This document shows positions 29,081 to 37,362 of a stretch of DNA of 64,000 bases, piece by piece. The notes under the pieces are model-generated. The model did no database searches, was not told where the DNA came from, and saw only the letters and a list, made by a program, of their open reading frames with translations. A program made the translations under genes and the position numbers. Within the stretch, counting starts at the first letter, position 1. The number at the start of each line of letters is the position of its first letter. Location of the stretch: assembly GCF_042679605.1 (NCBI RefSeq), contig NZ_JBHTMU010000006.1, positions 1 through 64,000 of the forward strand, in the 5' to 3' direction. Source of the DNA: Litorisediminicola beolgyonensis (GTDB taxonomy: Bacteria; Pseudomonadota; Alphaproteobacteria; Rhodobacterales; Rhodobacteraceae).

Positions 29081-29626
29081 TCAGTTGCCCTTGGAAGAGA
29101 CCAGCCGGATGTCGGAGACGTCAAGAGAGGCGTCGGGGGTGTGGGTGCTGTCGAGCGCGGCGGTCAGGAACGCGCCGACGCTGCCGCCCATCCCTTGCGC
29201 GCCGCCGGTCAGCATATCGGCAGGCGCATTGACCAGCATCAGCGCGCCCAGGGCCCCTGCAAGGATGTTGCCGGAGGCGCCACGCTGGCCGCGACGACGC
29301 AGCAGGAAGCGCGCGAGATGCAGGACCATCATCACCGCGGTCACGCCGATGAGCGCGGCAAGGCCTGCGAGAACCCAGTCCCGCATATGCTCGGGCAGAG
29401 ACCCCTGCGCCAGGCTCTGCTCGAGCCAGTCGCGGCGACGTCCGATGGTGACGACGAAGTAGATCCAGCCGAACCCGATCACCGTCCAGAGCACGGGGTT
29501 CGACACGCGCTGCGTGCGTGCAACCCGGCAAACGCCGTGACGCGCGAAGAACGGGTCCACCCGGGCGATCCGGGACTGGAAATCCGATTGGGTCAATTTG
29601 CGGAACGTTTGCGTCATGGCGGCCAT
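29081..29626 (-). CDS. Membrane protein of unknown function
   Basis: 181 residues (178 from ATG 29617). Two clear membrane helices lie at about 45-62 (NPVLWTVIGFGWIYFVVTI) and 86-110 (DWVLAGLAALIGVTAVMMVLH), followed by a basic loop and a third weaker helix (NILAGALGALMLVNAP). The N-terminal FRKLTQSDFQSRIARVDPFFARHG is typical of a conserved roseobacter family with no known role. It sits 17 bases upstream of the hydrolase and may share its transcript. Confidence 0.7.
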   Translation of the reverse strand: MAAMTQTFRKLTQSDFQSRIARVDPFFARHGVCRVARTQRVSNPVLWTVIGFGWIYFVVTIGRRRDWLEQSLAQGSLPEHMRDWVLAGLAALIGVTAVMMVLHLARFLLRRRGQRGASGNILAGALGALMLVNAPADMLTGGAQGMGGSVGAFLTAALDSTHTPDASLDVSDIRLVSSKGN

Positions 29627-29767
29627 ATCGCCGGAACAATGTGGCGCAAACGTGATACGAAGCGGGCGACCGCGTGCGGATTCTTCAAAAAGTTAAGGAA
29701 ATCCTAAAGGTTTGGGCCGATGTTGCAGCTCGACACTGCCCAAACCAGATAGTTTTCCCGTCTTTCG

Positions 29768-29804
29768 GTCAGGTCGCCTATCCGAAGGGATAGATCGGCC
29801 TGAC
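29768..29804. other. Imperfect long hairpin between dipeptidase and membrane protein
   Basis: Outer stem GTCAGG/CCTGAC (29768-29773 with 29799-29804) and inner stem CTATCC/GGATAG (29778-29783 with 29788-29793) around an internal loop. It lies 22 bases after the dipeptidase stop. No T run follows on the minus strand, so it may be a processed 3' end or a weak terminator. Confidence 0.4.
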
Positions 29805-29826
29805 GGGGTCGCGGTGCGTCAGAGAA

Positions 29827-31206
29827 TCAACCCTGACGGGACACGGCGTCGAGAATCCGGGCCCAACTCCGGATGCCGCGGTGGAAGCTCTCGAGATCGT
29901 ATTTCTCGTTCGGCGAGTGGATCTGGTCGTCATCCTTGGCAAAGCCGATCAGCATCGCGTCGGTATCGAGAAGCGTCTTGAAATAGCCTGCGATCGGGAT
30001 CGAGCCGCCACAGCCGATATAGGCCGCCTCTTCGGGCCATTCCTCGGACAGGGCCTGCCGCGCGGCCTCGAAGGCGGGGTGATCGGTGGCCATGGTCGAG
30101 GCGGGCGAGGCGCCGTGCCCGGTGAAGCTGACGCTGCAATCGGCGGGCACCTGATCGCGCACCCAGTCGCGGAAGCTGTCGCGGAGCGCGTGCGGGTCCT
30201 GATCGCCGACGAGCCGGAAGCTGATCTTGGCCGAGGCCTTGGACGGCAGCACCGTCTTGAACCCCGCGCCGGTATAGCCGCCGATGATGCCGTTGATCTC
30301 GGCGGTGGGGCGCGACCAGACCATCTCGAGCGCGCTGCGGTCCTGCTCGCCTGCGGGGGTCGCAAGCCCCACCGCTCCGAGGAACGCGCCCGCGTCGAAG
30401 CCCAGGCCCTCCCATTGTGCGCGGAGCTCCGGCGAGAGCTCGGGCACGCCGTCATAGAATCCCGGCACGGTGATCCGGCCGGTGTCGTCATGGAGGTTGG
30501 CGAGAATGCCCGAGAGCACGCGGATCGGGTTCATCGCCGCGCCGCCGAAGAAGCCCGAATGCAGGTCCTTGTCGGGGCCAGTGATGGTGATCTCCTCGCC
30601 CAGAAGGCCGCGGAGCATCGTCACGATGCCCGGGACGCGGCTGTCGAAGAGCGCGGTGTCGCAGATCAGCGCGATATCGGCGGAGAGCTCTTCGGCATTG
30701 TCCTTGAGGAAGGGGATGAGCGAGGGCGAGCCGGATTCCTCTTCGCCTTCGAAGAAGAAGGTGATCTTGCAGGGCAGGCTGCCATGTTCCGCGACCCAGG
30801 CGCGGCAGGCCTCGACGAAGGTCATGAGCTGCCCCTTGTCGTCCGACGCGCCGCGCGCGCGGATCACCTTGCCCGCGGGCGTCTCTTCCAGCGCCGGATC
30901 GAACGGGTCGCGGTCCCAGAGCTCCAGCGGATCGACAGGCTGCACGTCGTAATGCCCGTAAAAGAGCAGATGCGGGCCCGGTCCATCGACATGGCCGACG
31001 ACCATCGGGTGGCCCGGCGTGTCGCGAAGGGTGGCGCGCACGCCGAGGCTTTCGAGATCGGCGACCAGCCACTCGGCGGCGCGTCGGCAGTCGTCCTTGT
31101 AGGCCGGATCGGTCGAGATCGAGGGGACCCGCAAAAGATCGAAGAGGCGGTCGGTCGCGGCGTCGAAATCGGTGTCGATACGGGCGAGAACGGCGTCGAG
31201 GGACAT
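29827..31206 (-). CDS. M20-family dipeptidase
   Basis: 459 residues, full length for the M20 dipeptidase (CNDP-like) group. Metal and catalytic motifs: LFYGHYDVQPVDP (first zinc His and catalytic Asp), RGASDDKGQ (bridging Asp), FFEGEEESGSPSL (catalytic base Glu and metal Glu), ALICDTALFD and a C-terminal GCGGSIPIAG with the last ligand region following. A dimerisation lid domain lies in between. Cytoplasmic hydrolysis of dipeptides is the usual role. Single gene between two hairpin regions. Confidence 0.9.
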   Translation of the reverse strand: MSLDAVLARIDTDFDAATDRLFDLLRVPSISTDPAYKDDCRRAAEWLVADLESLGVRATLRDTPGHPMVVGHVDGPGPHLLFYGHYDVQPVDPLELWDRDPFDPALEETPAGKVIRARGASDDKGQLMTFVEACRAWVAEHGSLPCKITFFFEGEEESGSPSLIPFLKDNAEELSADIALICDTALFDSRVPGIVTMLRGLLGEEITITGPDKDLHSGFFGGAAMNPIRVLSGILANLHDDTGRITVPGFYDGVPELSPELRAQWEGLGFDAGAFLGAVGLATPAGEQDRSALEMVWSRPTAEINGIIGGYTGAGFKTVLPSKASAKISFRLVGDQDPHALRDSFRDWVRDQVPADCSVSFTGHGASPASTMATDHPAFEAARQALSEEWPEEAAYIGCGGSIPIAGYFKTLLDTDAMLIGFAKDDDQIHSPNEKYDLESFHRGIRSWARILDAVSRQG

Positions 31207-31297
31207 GGCGGGTGCGGCTCCTGTCGGGGGTCTGTTGCGGCAGACCCTAGCAGCAGGCCGGGCACTGTCCAGAGGAGCGCACGGTCATCGCCGGGCG

Positions 31298-31340
31298 CGG
31301 TTTCCGAACCGGAAACCGGCGAAAATCGCGTCGATTTTCG
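31298..31340. repeat. Tandem hairpin element, locus 2
   Basis: Two perfect 9-base-pair stems with 3-base loops: CGGTTTCCG-aac-CGGAAACCG (31298-31318) and CGAAAATCG-cgt-CGATTTTCG (31320-31340), then a 5-base-pair hairpin GCCGC-ttc-GCGGC (31341-31353) touching the SMR stop codon. Design and spacing match loci at 18704 and 42777. It lies 3' of the SMR-like gene and 5' of the dipeptidase. Confidence 0.72.
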
Positions 31341-31352
31341 GCCGCTTCGCGG

Positions 31353-31685
31353 CTATTGCAGCACCACGACCGCGCCGGTCAGCACGAAGGCCGCGCCGAC
31401 GCCCTGGCGCAGGGTGACGCCTTCTCCGATCCATGCGGCATAGGCCAGCGCCAGAAGCGTCTCGCTGGCGAGAATGCCGATATAGACCACCGAGAGATGC
31501 GCGCCACGCAGAAGCGCGATCTCGCCCAACACCACCGCCGCGAGCCCGAGCGCGAGTAATCCCGCGGCCACCGAGGAGGCGCTGCCATCGGCGACCATCT
31601 TCATCGCCAAGGTCGCGGTGAGATAACCCGCCGAGACGACGCAGAGCAGGAAGAGCGGAAGCGGGCCGGACGAGGTGAGGGACAT
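31353..31685 (-). CDS. SMR-like four-helix membrane protein
   Basis: 110 residues, four hydrophobic segments in the small multidrug resistance layout, ending QGVGAAFVLTGAVVVLQ as in EmrE relatives. However, the first helix reads VVSAGYLTATLAMKM, so the essential proton/drug-binding glutamate of EmrE (E14, in AEVIGTT) seems absent. It may be an ArnE/F- or SugE-like member or a subunit of a hetero pair. Divergent from hemA across a 378-base regulatory region. Confidence 0.7.
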   Translation of the reverse strand: MSLTSSGPLPLFLLCVVSAGYLTATLAMKMVADGSASSVAAGLLALGLAAVVLGEIALLRGAHLSVVYIGILASETLLALAYAAWIGEGVTLRQGVGAAFVLTGAVVVLQ

Positions 31686-32063
31686 TGGTCTGGCTTTCGT
31701 GATCGGGTTGAGGGAACGGGCCGCACCGGAGTGTCGCGGCGATGTCCGAACTTTACCTGCCCCGGCGCGGCCCGTCTGTGCCGGCGGTCACAGGCCTCGC
31801 CGGTCCGCTCGGGGCGCCGGTCAGACCGTAAGGGCGCGACCAAAGGAGGCATGGTCCGCAGGCCCTCCAGCGTGGTGAATGAAGGCACTGGGTGGCCGCG
31901 GTTGTTTCCGATCGGAGACAGGAGCCTTTGACCAAGGTCAAGGTTGCGACGCTCTGTCATGTGCTAGGAGCTTGTCCCGCGCGGGTGGCTTCTATATGCA
32001 TTCACAAGGCTGAATGCATCACGGGGTTCCATGCGACAGGACCCGAGACGACAGGAGGGCAGG
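31686..32063. promoter_or_regulatory. Divergent control region between the SMR-like gene and hemA
   Basis: The 378-base region has no supported gene. It holds an FNR-type box (31929-31942) and the hemA ribosome site AGGAGGG (32053-32059). Assuming a class II activator position, transcription would start near 31977, but the -10 there is not convincing. No riboswitch-like fold was recognised. Confidence 0.5.
31929..31942. promoter_or_regulatory. FNR/CRP-family box upstream of hemA
   Basis: TTGACCAAGGTCAA is a perfect 14-base palindrome of the TTGAY-N4-RTCAA type bound by Crp-Fnr family regulators. It lies 122 bases before the hemA start. In Rhodobacter hemA is known to respond to oxygen through FnrL, so oxygen control is a reasonable inference; a Dnr/NnrR-type regulator is also possible because the half site is TTGAC. 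Confidence 0.65.
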
Positions 32064-33293
32064 GTGGACTACAACCTGCAGCTGGACCAAGCGATCGACC
32101 GTCTTCACCAGGAAGGCCGCTATCGCACGTTCATCGATATCGAGCGCAAGAAGGGCCAGTTCCCTCACGCCACATGGCGCAAGTCCGACGGCACCGAGAC
32201 GCCGATCACGGTCTGGTGCGGCAACGACTATCTCGGCATGGGCCAGCACCCGGCGGTTCTCGCCGCGATGCACGAGGCGCTCGACGCCACCGGCGCGGGC
32301 TCGGGCGGGACGCGCAACATCTCGGGCACCACGGTCTTTCACAAGCGGCTCGAGTCGGAACTGGCCGATCTCCACGGAAAAGAGGCGTCACTTCTCTTTA
32401 CCTCGGCCTACATAGCCAATGACGCCACCCTTTCGACCCTGCCGAAGCTCTTCCCGGGGCTGATCATCTACTCGGACGCGCTCAATCACGCCTCGATGAT
32501 CGAAGGCGTGCGCCGCAACGGCGGTGCCAAGCGCATCTTCCGCCATAACGACGTGGCGCATCTGCGCGAATTGCTCGAAGCCGACGATCCGGCGGCGCCC
32601 AAGCTGATCGCCTTCGAATCGATCTACTCTATGGATGGCGATTTCGGCCCGATCGAGGCGATCTGCGATCTCGCCGACGAGTTCGGCGCGCTGACCTATA
32701 TCGACGAGGTTCACGCCGTCGGCATGTATGGCCCCCGCGGCGCGGGTGTCTGCGAGCGCGATCGGCTGATGCACCGGCTCGACATCATCAACGGCACCCT
32801 TGCCAAAGCCTACGGCGTGATGGGCGGCTATATCGCGGCCTCGGCGAAAATGTGCGATGCCATCCGCTCTTACGCGCCGGGCTTCATCTTCACCACCTCG
32901 CTTCCGCCCGCCGTAGCGGCCGGTGCCGCGGCATCGGTGGCGTTTCTCAAGACCTCCGAAGGCCAGAAGCTGCGCGATCTGCACCAGGAGCGCGCCTCGA
33001 TTCTGAAGACCCGGCTCAAGGGCATGGGACTGCCGCTGATCGATCGTGGCAGCCATATCGTGCCGGTGATCGTGGGCGATCCGGTCCATACCAAGCAGCT
33101 ATCGGACATGCTGCTCGACGGCTATGGTATCTATGTTCAGCCGATCAATTTCCCGACCGTCCCGCGCGGCACGGAGCGCCTGCGCTTCACGCCGTCCCCG
33201 GTTCACGGCCCCGGCGAAATGAGCCGCCTCGTCCAGGCGATGGACGAGCTCTGGAGCCATTGCGCGCTAAATCGTGCCGAATTAACCGCCTGA
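32064..33293 (+). CDS. hemA: 5-aminolevulinate synthase
   Basis: 409 residues from GTG 32064, five bases after AGGAGGG; this start gives the family N terminus M(D)YNLQLDQAIDRLHQEGRYRTFIDI. The PLP-binding lysine is K248 in GTLAKAYG, the same number as in the Rhodobacter capsulatus enzyme. Other motifs: WCGNDYLGMGQHP, GAGSGGTRNISG, DEVHAVGMYG. It condenses glycine and succinyl-CoA to 5-aminolevulinate, the C4 route used by alphaproteobacteria. It is the first step of haem and bacteriochlorophyll supply and is preceded by an FNR-type box. Confidence 0.97.
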   Translation: MDYNLQLDQAIDRLHQEGRYRTFIDIERKKGQFPHATWRKSDGTETPITVWCGNDYLGMGQHPAVLAAMHEALDATGAGSGGTRNISGTTVFHKRLESELADLHGKEASLLFTSAYIANDATLSTLPKLFPGLIIYSDALNHASMIEGVRRNGGAKRIFRHNDVAHLRELLEADDPAAPKLIAFESIYSMDGDFGPIEAICDLADEFGALTYIDEVHAVGMYGPRGAGVCERDRLMHRLDIINGTLAKAYGVMGGYIAASAKMCDAIRSYAPGFIFTTSLPPAVAAGAAASVAFLKTSEGQKLRDLHQERASILKTRLKGMGLPLIDRGSHIVPVIVGDPVHTKQLSDMLLDGYGIYVQPINFPTVPRGTERLRFTPSPVHGPGEMSRLVQAMDELWSHCALNRAELTA

Positions 33294-33421
33294 TTGCACC
33301 TTTCCTGTTTAATTCCTTGCGATGTGCTATCGTGAGCGAAATAAACCAGCGACTCGAATCGGCCACGTCGCTGGAATAAACAGGGCACGGGGCACGAGAT
33401 GGTGAATACAGGACAATCGCT

Positions 33422-34714
33422 ATGATCGGGCGAAAGGGGCAAGACTTGCCGCTTGACGAAGTCGCGAAGCCGCGGAGCTTCGACGACTTCGAATTGCGTT
33501 TGGGCGACATAATGCGCGGTGAGCGGGCGACGCTGGGCAAGTCCCTGCTCGACGTTCAGCGCGAGCTGCGAATCAACGCCAATTACATCGCCGCCATCGA
33601 GAACTGCGACCCGTCCTCCTTCGACACGCCCGGCTTCATCGCGGGATATGTGCGCTCCTACGCGCGCTATCTCGGCATGGACCCGGACGAAACCTTCGCG
33701 CTCTTCTGCGAGGAAAGCGGCTTCTCCGTCGCCCACGGCATGTCCGAGGCCGCCTCGGGCGTGAAGCGCAAGTCGAACCAGCCCATCGTCGCGGCCTCCG
33801 CGGTGCGCGATCCCTTCACCCAGCCATCGCTGCCGTTCCAGCCCGGCGGGGACGGTCTGATGTCGCGGATCGAACCGGCGGCCATCGGCTCGACCCTCGT
33901 GCTCATCGCGCTCGTGGCCGGGATCGGCTATGGCGGCTGGTCGGTCCTGCAGGAAGTGCAGCGCGTGCGCCTCGCGCCGGTCGAACAGACGCCGGTGGTG
34001 CTCTCCGATCTCGACCCGATCTCAACCGCCACCCGAACGCCGACCCCAGACGAATCGCTCCCGACCGAACAGGCGGGTGTCTTCACCCCGCCGTCGAACG
34101 AAGCGCTCGACCGGCTCTACCGCCCGCAGGCGCTCGACGTCCCGGTTCTGGTGGCACGCGACGCCCCGATCTCGACCCTCGATCCGAGCCGCGTGGGCCT
34201 CTACGCCCGGCGCTCGGCGGAAAGCCGTCTGCCGCAGGTCGACGGCGTGTCCGGCGAACCCGGCACGCAACTGGCCGGTGTCGATCACGCGCTTCGCGCC
34301 GCGCTCGGCGACGAGACCACCGAGATCGCGCAGGGCGAACCCGGAGCACCGCAGGTGCTGGAACAGCAGGCGCCCGGCGTCACGATGATCGCCGTGCGCC
34401 CGGCTTGGGTGCGCGTGCGCGCCGCCGATGGCTCGGTCATCTACGAAGGCATCATGAACGCGGGCGACACCTATGCCGTCCCGCAGACCGAGGATGCCCC
34501 GACGCTCCGCGTGGGCGAATCGGGCGCGATCTATTTCGCCATGAACGGCCAGACCTTCGGTCCCGCCGGTCCGCGCGGTCAGGTCACCTCGAACCTGGCG
34601 CTGTCGGTCAACGCGCTCTCCGAGAGCTTCAGCGTCGCCGAGCTCGAGCAGGATTCCGATCTCGCCCGTGTCGTGGCCGAGCTGAACGCCGCCGAGGCGC
34701 CCGCGGTCGAGTAA
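33422..34714 (+). CDS. rodZ: RodZ-like helix-turn-helix membrane protein
   Basis: 430 residues. A cytoplasmic XRE-type helix-turn-helix near 23-90 (GERATLGKSLLDVQRELRI, ANYIAAIENCD, GFIAGYVRSYARYLG) is followed by one membrane helix at about 157-177 (AAIGSTLVLIALVAGIGYGGW), a long Pro/Thr/Ala-rich periplasmic linker, and a C-terminal DUF4115 domain (WVRVRAADGSVIYEGIMNAGDTYAVP). This is the RodZ plan; RodZ couples MreB to the elongasome. The pairing with ispG immediately downstream is conserved in many proteobacteria. Confidence 0.87.
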   Translation: MIGRKGQDLPLDEVAKPRSFDDFELRLGDIMRGERATLGKSLLDVQRELRINANYIAAIENCDPSSFDTPGFIAGYVRSYARYLGMDPDETFALFCEESGFSVAHGMSEAASGVKRKSNQPIVAASAVRDPFTQPSLPFQPGGDGLMSRIEPAAIGSTLVLIALVAGIGYGGWSVLQEVQRVRLAPVEQTPVVLSDLDPISTATRTPTPDESLPTEQAGVFTPPSNEALDRLYRPQALDVPVLVARDAPISTLDPSRVGLYARRSAESRLPQVDGVSGEPGTQLAGVDHALRAALGDETTEIAQGEPGAPQVLEQQAPGVTMIAVRPAWVRVRAADGSVIYEGIMNAGDTYAVPQTEDAPTLRVGESGAIYFAMNGQTFGPAGPRGQVTSNLALSVNALSESFSVAELEQDSDLARVVAELNAAEAPAVE

Positions 34715-34816
34715 TCCGACCGGGCGGCGGTTGCGTCCCGCCGCCTCAGAACCTAGCTATCGGACAGGCAGCGCGCTAGGCTCTGCCACAAGACCGACCC
34801 GTCCGGAGACGCTTCC

Positions 34817-35950
34817 ATGAGCCTCAATTCCATCCGCCCGTGGCGCAATATCTATCGCCGGGCGTCGCGGCAGATCATGGTCGGCTCCGTGCCCGTGGGC
34901 GGCGATGCGCCGATCTCGGTGCAGACCATGACCAACACCGCGACCACCGACGTCAAGGCGACCGTCGACCAGGTGACCCGCGCCGCCGAGGCAGGGGCCG
35001 ACATCGTGCGCGTCTCCGTGCCCGACGAGGCGTCGGCCCGCGCGCTCAAGGAGATCGTGCGCGAAAGCCCGGTGCCGATCGTCGCCGACATCCATTTCCA
35101 TTATCGCCGCGGCATCGAGGCCGCCGAGGCCGGCGCAGCCTGCCTCAGGATCAATCCCGGCAATATAGGCTCGCCCGACCGGGTGCGCGAGGTCATCCAG
35201 GCGGCGCGCGATCACGGCTGCTCGATGCGGATCGGCGTGAATGCCGGGTCGCTGGAAAAGCACCTCCTCGAGAAATACGGCGAGCCGTGCCCCGAGGCGA
35301 TGGTCGAGAGCGGTCTCGAACATATCCGCATTCTCGAGGACAACGATTTCCATGAGTTCAAGATCTCGGTGAAGGCCTCGGACGTGTTCCTGGCCGCCGC
35401 CGCCTATCAGGGCATCGCCGAGGCCACCGACAAGCCGATCCATCTCGGCATCACCGAGGCGGGCGGTCTCACCTCGGGCACGATCAAATCTGCGATCGGT
35501 CTCGGCAACCTGCTCTGGATGGGGATCGGCGACACGATCCGCGTCTCTCTCTCCGCCGATCCGGTGGAAGAGGTGAAGGTCGGCTACGAGATCCTCAAGA
35601 GCCTCGGCTTGCGCCACCGCGGCGTGAACATCATCTCCTGCCCGTCCTGCGCGCGTCAGGGCTTCGACGTGATCAAGACGGTCGAGGAACTGGAACGGCG
35701 GCTGGAACATATCAAGACACCGATGTCGCTCTCGATCATCGGCTGCGTGGTCAACGGGCCGGGCGAGGCGCTGATGACCGATGTGGGCTTCACCGGCGGC
35801 GGTGCCGGGTCGGGCATGGTCTATCTGGCGGGCAAGGCCAGCCACAAGATGTCCAACGAGAAGATGATCGACCACATCGTCGAGGAGGTCGAGAAGAAGG
35901 CCGCGGCGATCGAGGCCGAAACCGCAGCCGAGACTCAGGCCGCCGAATAG
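34817..35950 (+). CDS. ispG: 4-hydroxy-3-methylbut-2-enyl diphosphate synthase
   Basis: 377 residues, the short bacterial form. N-terminal barrel with RQIMVGSVPVGGDAPISVQTMTNT, then LRINPGNIG. The [4Fe-4S] ligands are in NIISCPSCARQGFD (two Cys) and SIIGCVVNGPGEA (third Cys). It makes HMBPP in the MEP isoprenoid pathway. 103 bases after rodZ. The C terminus has a Glu/Ala-rich tail. Confidence 0.96.
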   Translation: MSLNSIRPWRNIYRRASRQIMVGSVPVGGDAPISVQTMTNTATTDVKATVDQVTRAAEAGADIVRVSVPDEASARALKEIVRESPVPIVADIHFHYRRGIEAAEAGAACLRINPGNIGSPDRVREVIQAARDHGCSMRIGVNAGSLEKHLLEKYGEPCPEAMVESGLEHIRILEDNDFHEFKISVKASDVFLAAAAYQGIAEATDKPIHLGITEAGGLTSGTIKSAIGLGNLLWMGIGDTIRVSLSADPVEEVKVGYEILKSLGLRHRGVNIISCPSCARQGFDVIKTVEELERRLEHIKTPMSLSIIGCVVNGPGEALMTDVGFTGGGAGSGMVYLAGKASHKMSNEKMIDHIVEEVEKKAAAIEAETAAETQAAE

Positions 35951-35955
35951 CGCCC

Positions 35956-35977
35956 GCGCGGGGCGACAGCCCCGCGC
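35956..35977. terminator. GC hairpin after ispG
   Basis: Perfect 9-base-pair stem GCGCGGGGC-GACA-GCCCCGCGC six bases after the ispG stop, between convergent genes. No T run follows, so it is at best a weak or Rho-assisted terminator. Confidence 0.45.
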
Positions 35978-36008
35978 GCAACCTCTCGCGAGCGCAGCGA
36001 GCGACCGG

Positions 36009-36072
36009 CGACGCGCGCCAGCGCGGCGCAAAGCCTCGTTCGACGCGCGCCATCGCGGCGCATACCTCACTC
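36009..36072. repeat. Tandem 32-base direct repeat (two copies)
   Basis: Two adjacent 32-base units at 36009-36040 and 36041-36072 share CGACGCGCGCCA-k-CGCGGCGCA at their 5' ends (21 of the first 22 bases), then diverge; 24 of 32 bases match overall. The second copy runs six bases into the end of the thioredoxin-like gene. Confidence 0.6.
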
Positions 36073-36591
36073 GGTGAGATAGCGCTCCAGGACGAAATCC
36101 GGCACGTGACCACGGATCATCATGTCCGGCAGCACATAGGCCGGAAGCGCGTCGAGGGTCAGCCGCGCCATCATCGCCGCCGCCGCGTCATCGCCCGTGT
36201 CGATCCGTGTCGCGGCCAGTCCGAGCCGCTCCAGAAGCGCGGTAAGCTCCGTCTCCGCCAAGGCGCAATCGTTGCAGTCCGGACCGGTCAGGAAGGCGAT
36301 CGTGACCGCGCCGTCTTGGGCTCCGAGGCGCGGCAAATGGGGCGCGTAGAGCGCCGCGCGCTCTGCATCGAGGCGGGCCAGATCCTCCGCGATGTCCTCG
36401 GCATAGCTGACCGGCGAGGGGTTGAGCGCCTCAAGGATCGGAGCGGGATCGGCGATCAGCGCGGCGCGCAGTTCCGCGCCGAAGGCCGCGCGCTGCTCGG
36501 TCTCCGGGAATAGCGCTCCCGCGTGAAGCGGCGCGGCGGTCGTCCCGAGCGCCGCTGTCCAGAGCGCCGCCCCCCAGAGCGTCCGGATCAC
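36067..36591 (-). CDS. Short thioredoxin-fold periplasmic protein, paralog of the DsbA next door
   Basis: 174 residues with a signal peptide cleaved near residue 24 (PLHAGA). The N-terminal module AFGAELRAALIADPAPILEAL matches the adjacent DsbA's AFRAEVRSYLLDNPGVIMEAV. The thioredoxin part has a CNDC active site (TGPDCNDCALAETEL), lacks most of the helical insertion of DsbA, and carries LDALPAYVL at the cis-Pro position. It overlaps the DsbA gene by ATGA. It could be a redox partner or a specialised reductase; the unusual CNDC pair argues against a simple oxidase. Confidence 0.72.
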   Translation of the reverse strand: MIRTLWGAALWTAALGTTAAPLHAGALFPETEQRAAFGAELRAALIADPAPILEALNPSPVSYAEDIAEDLARLDAERAALYAPHLPRLGAQDGAVTIAFLTGPDCNDCALAETELTALLERLGLAATRIDTGDDAAAAMMARLTLDALPAYVLPDMMIRGHVPDFVLERYLTE

Positions 36592-37337
36592 CCGTCCGCG
36601 CGCTCGCCCGCGATCACCTGGCGCATGCCGTCGAGCGGCACGTAGCCGCGCACCAGCCGCTCGCCCATGACAAAGCTCGGCGTGCCCGAGATCTGCATCT
36701 CGCGCGCCAGGGCCCGGTTGTCGGCGATCTCCTGCGCGACCGCATCGCTTTCCATCTCCGCGAGGACCGCATCCGCATCGACGCCCAGGCTCTCGGCCAG
36801 CCGCTGCAGAACCGGCTCGGACATGTCCTGGTTCATCGCGTAAAGCGCGTCATGGGCGGCCTTGTAGGCATCGTCGCCCGCGACATTGCGCACCGCGATG
36901 GCGAATTTCGAGGAGATCTCGGAGTTCTCGCCCAGGATCGGAAACTCCTTCAGGATGAAGCGGATGTTCCCGTCGCTCTCGATCAACTCGCTGACCTCGG
37001 GATCGGCGCGGCGACAATAGCCGCAGCGATAATCCATGAACTCCACGACGGTCACGTCGCCCTCGGGATTGCCGCCGACCCAGCCATGGCCCTCGAAAAG
37101 CGCGTCGGCATTGTCGGCCACCATCTGCACATCCGCATCGGCCTGCGCCTGCGCCTGCTGCGCCTCGAGCGCGTCGACGGCCTCCATGATCACCCCGGGA
37201 TTGTCGAGGAGATAGGACCGCACCTCTGCCCGAAACGCCTCGCGCTCGGCATCGGTCATGTTGGTGATGTCGAAGGCATAGGCCGGGGCCGCGAGGGCAA
37301 GGGCCAGTGCGGTCGCCGTGGTGAGGCGTGAAATCAT
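36588..37337 (-). CDS. DsbA-family (Com1-like) periplasmic thiol oxidoreductase
   Basis: 249 residues with signal peptide ending near AYA-FD (residues 20-22). An N-terminal helical dimerisation-type segment (AFRAEVRSYLLDNPGVIMEAVDALEAQQ) precedes the thioredoxin fold. The active site is CGYC in VEFMDYRCGYCRRADPEV, and the cis-Pro loop is SGTPSFVMG. This is the Com1/ScsC-like class. It probably forms or isomerises disulfides in periplasmic proteins and may serve cytochrome c or envelope assembly. It is the first gene of a two-gene operon. Confidence 0.88.
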   Translation of the reverse strand: MISRLTTATALALALAAPAYAFDITNMTDAEREAFRAEVRSYLLDNPGVIMEAVDALEAQQAQAQADADVQMVADNADALFEGHGWVGGNPEGDVTVVEFMDYRCGYCRRADPEVSELIESDGNIRFILKEFPILGENSEISSKFAIAVRNVAGDDAYKAAHDALYAMNQDMSEPVLQRLAESLGVDADAVLAEMESDAVAQEIADNRALAREMQISGTPSFVMGERLVRGYVPLDGMRQVIAGERADG

Positions 37338-37362
37338 GGGTCTCTCCTTGGATAAATCCGTC

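Noticed and set aside
33346..33374. CCAGCGAC/GTCGCTGG inverted repeat between hemA and rodZ
   Set aside because: 8-base arms with a 13-base loop and no T run; could be an operator or chance, so no feature was assigned.
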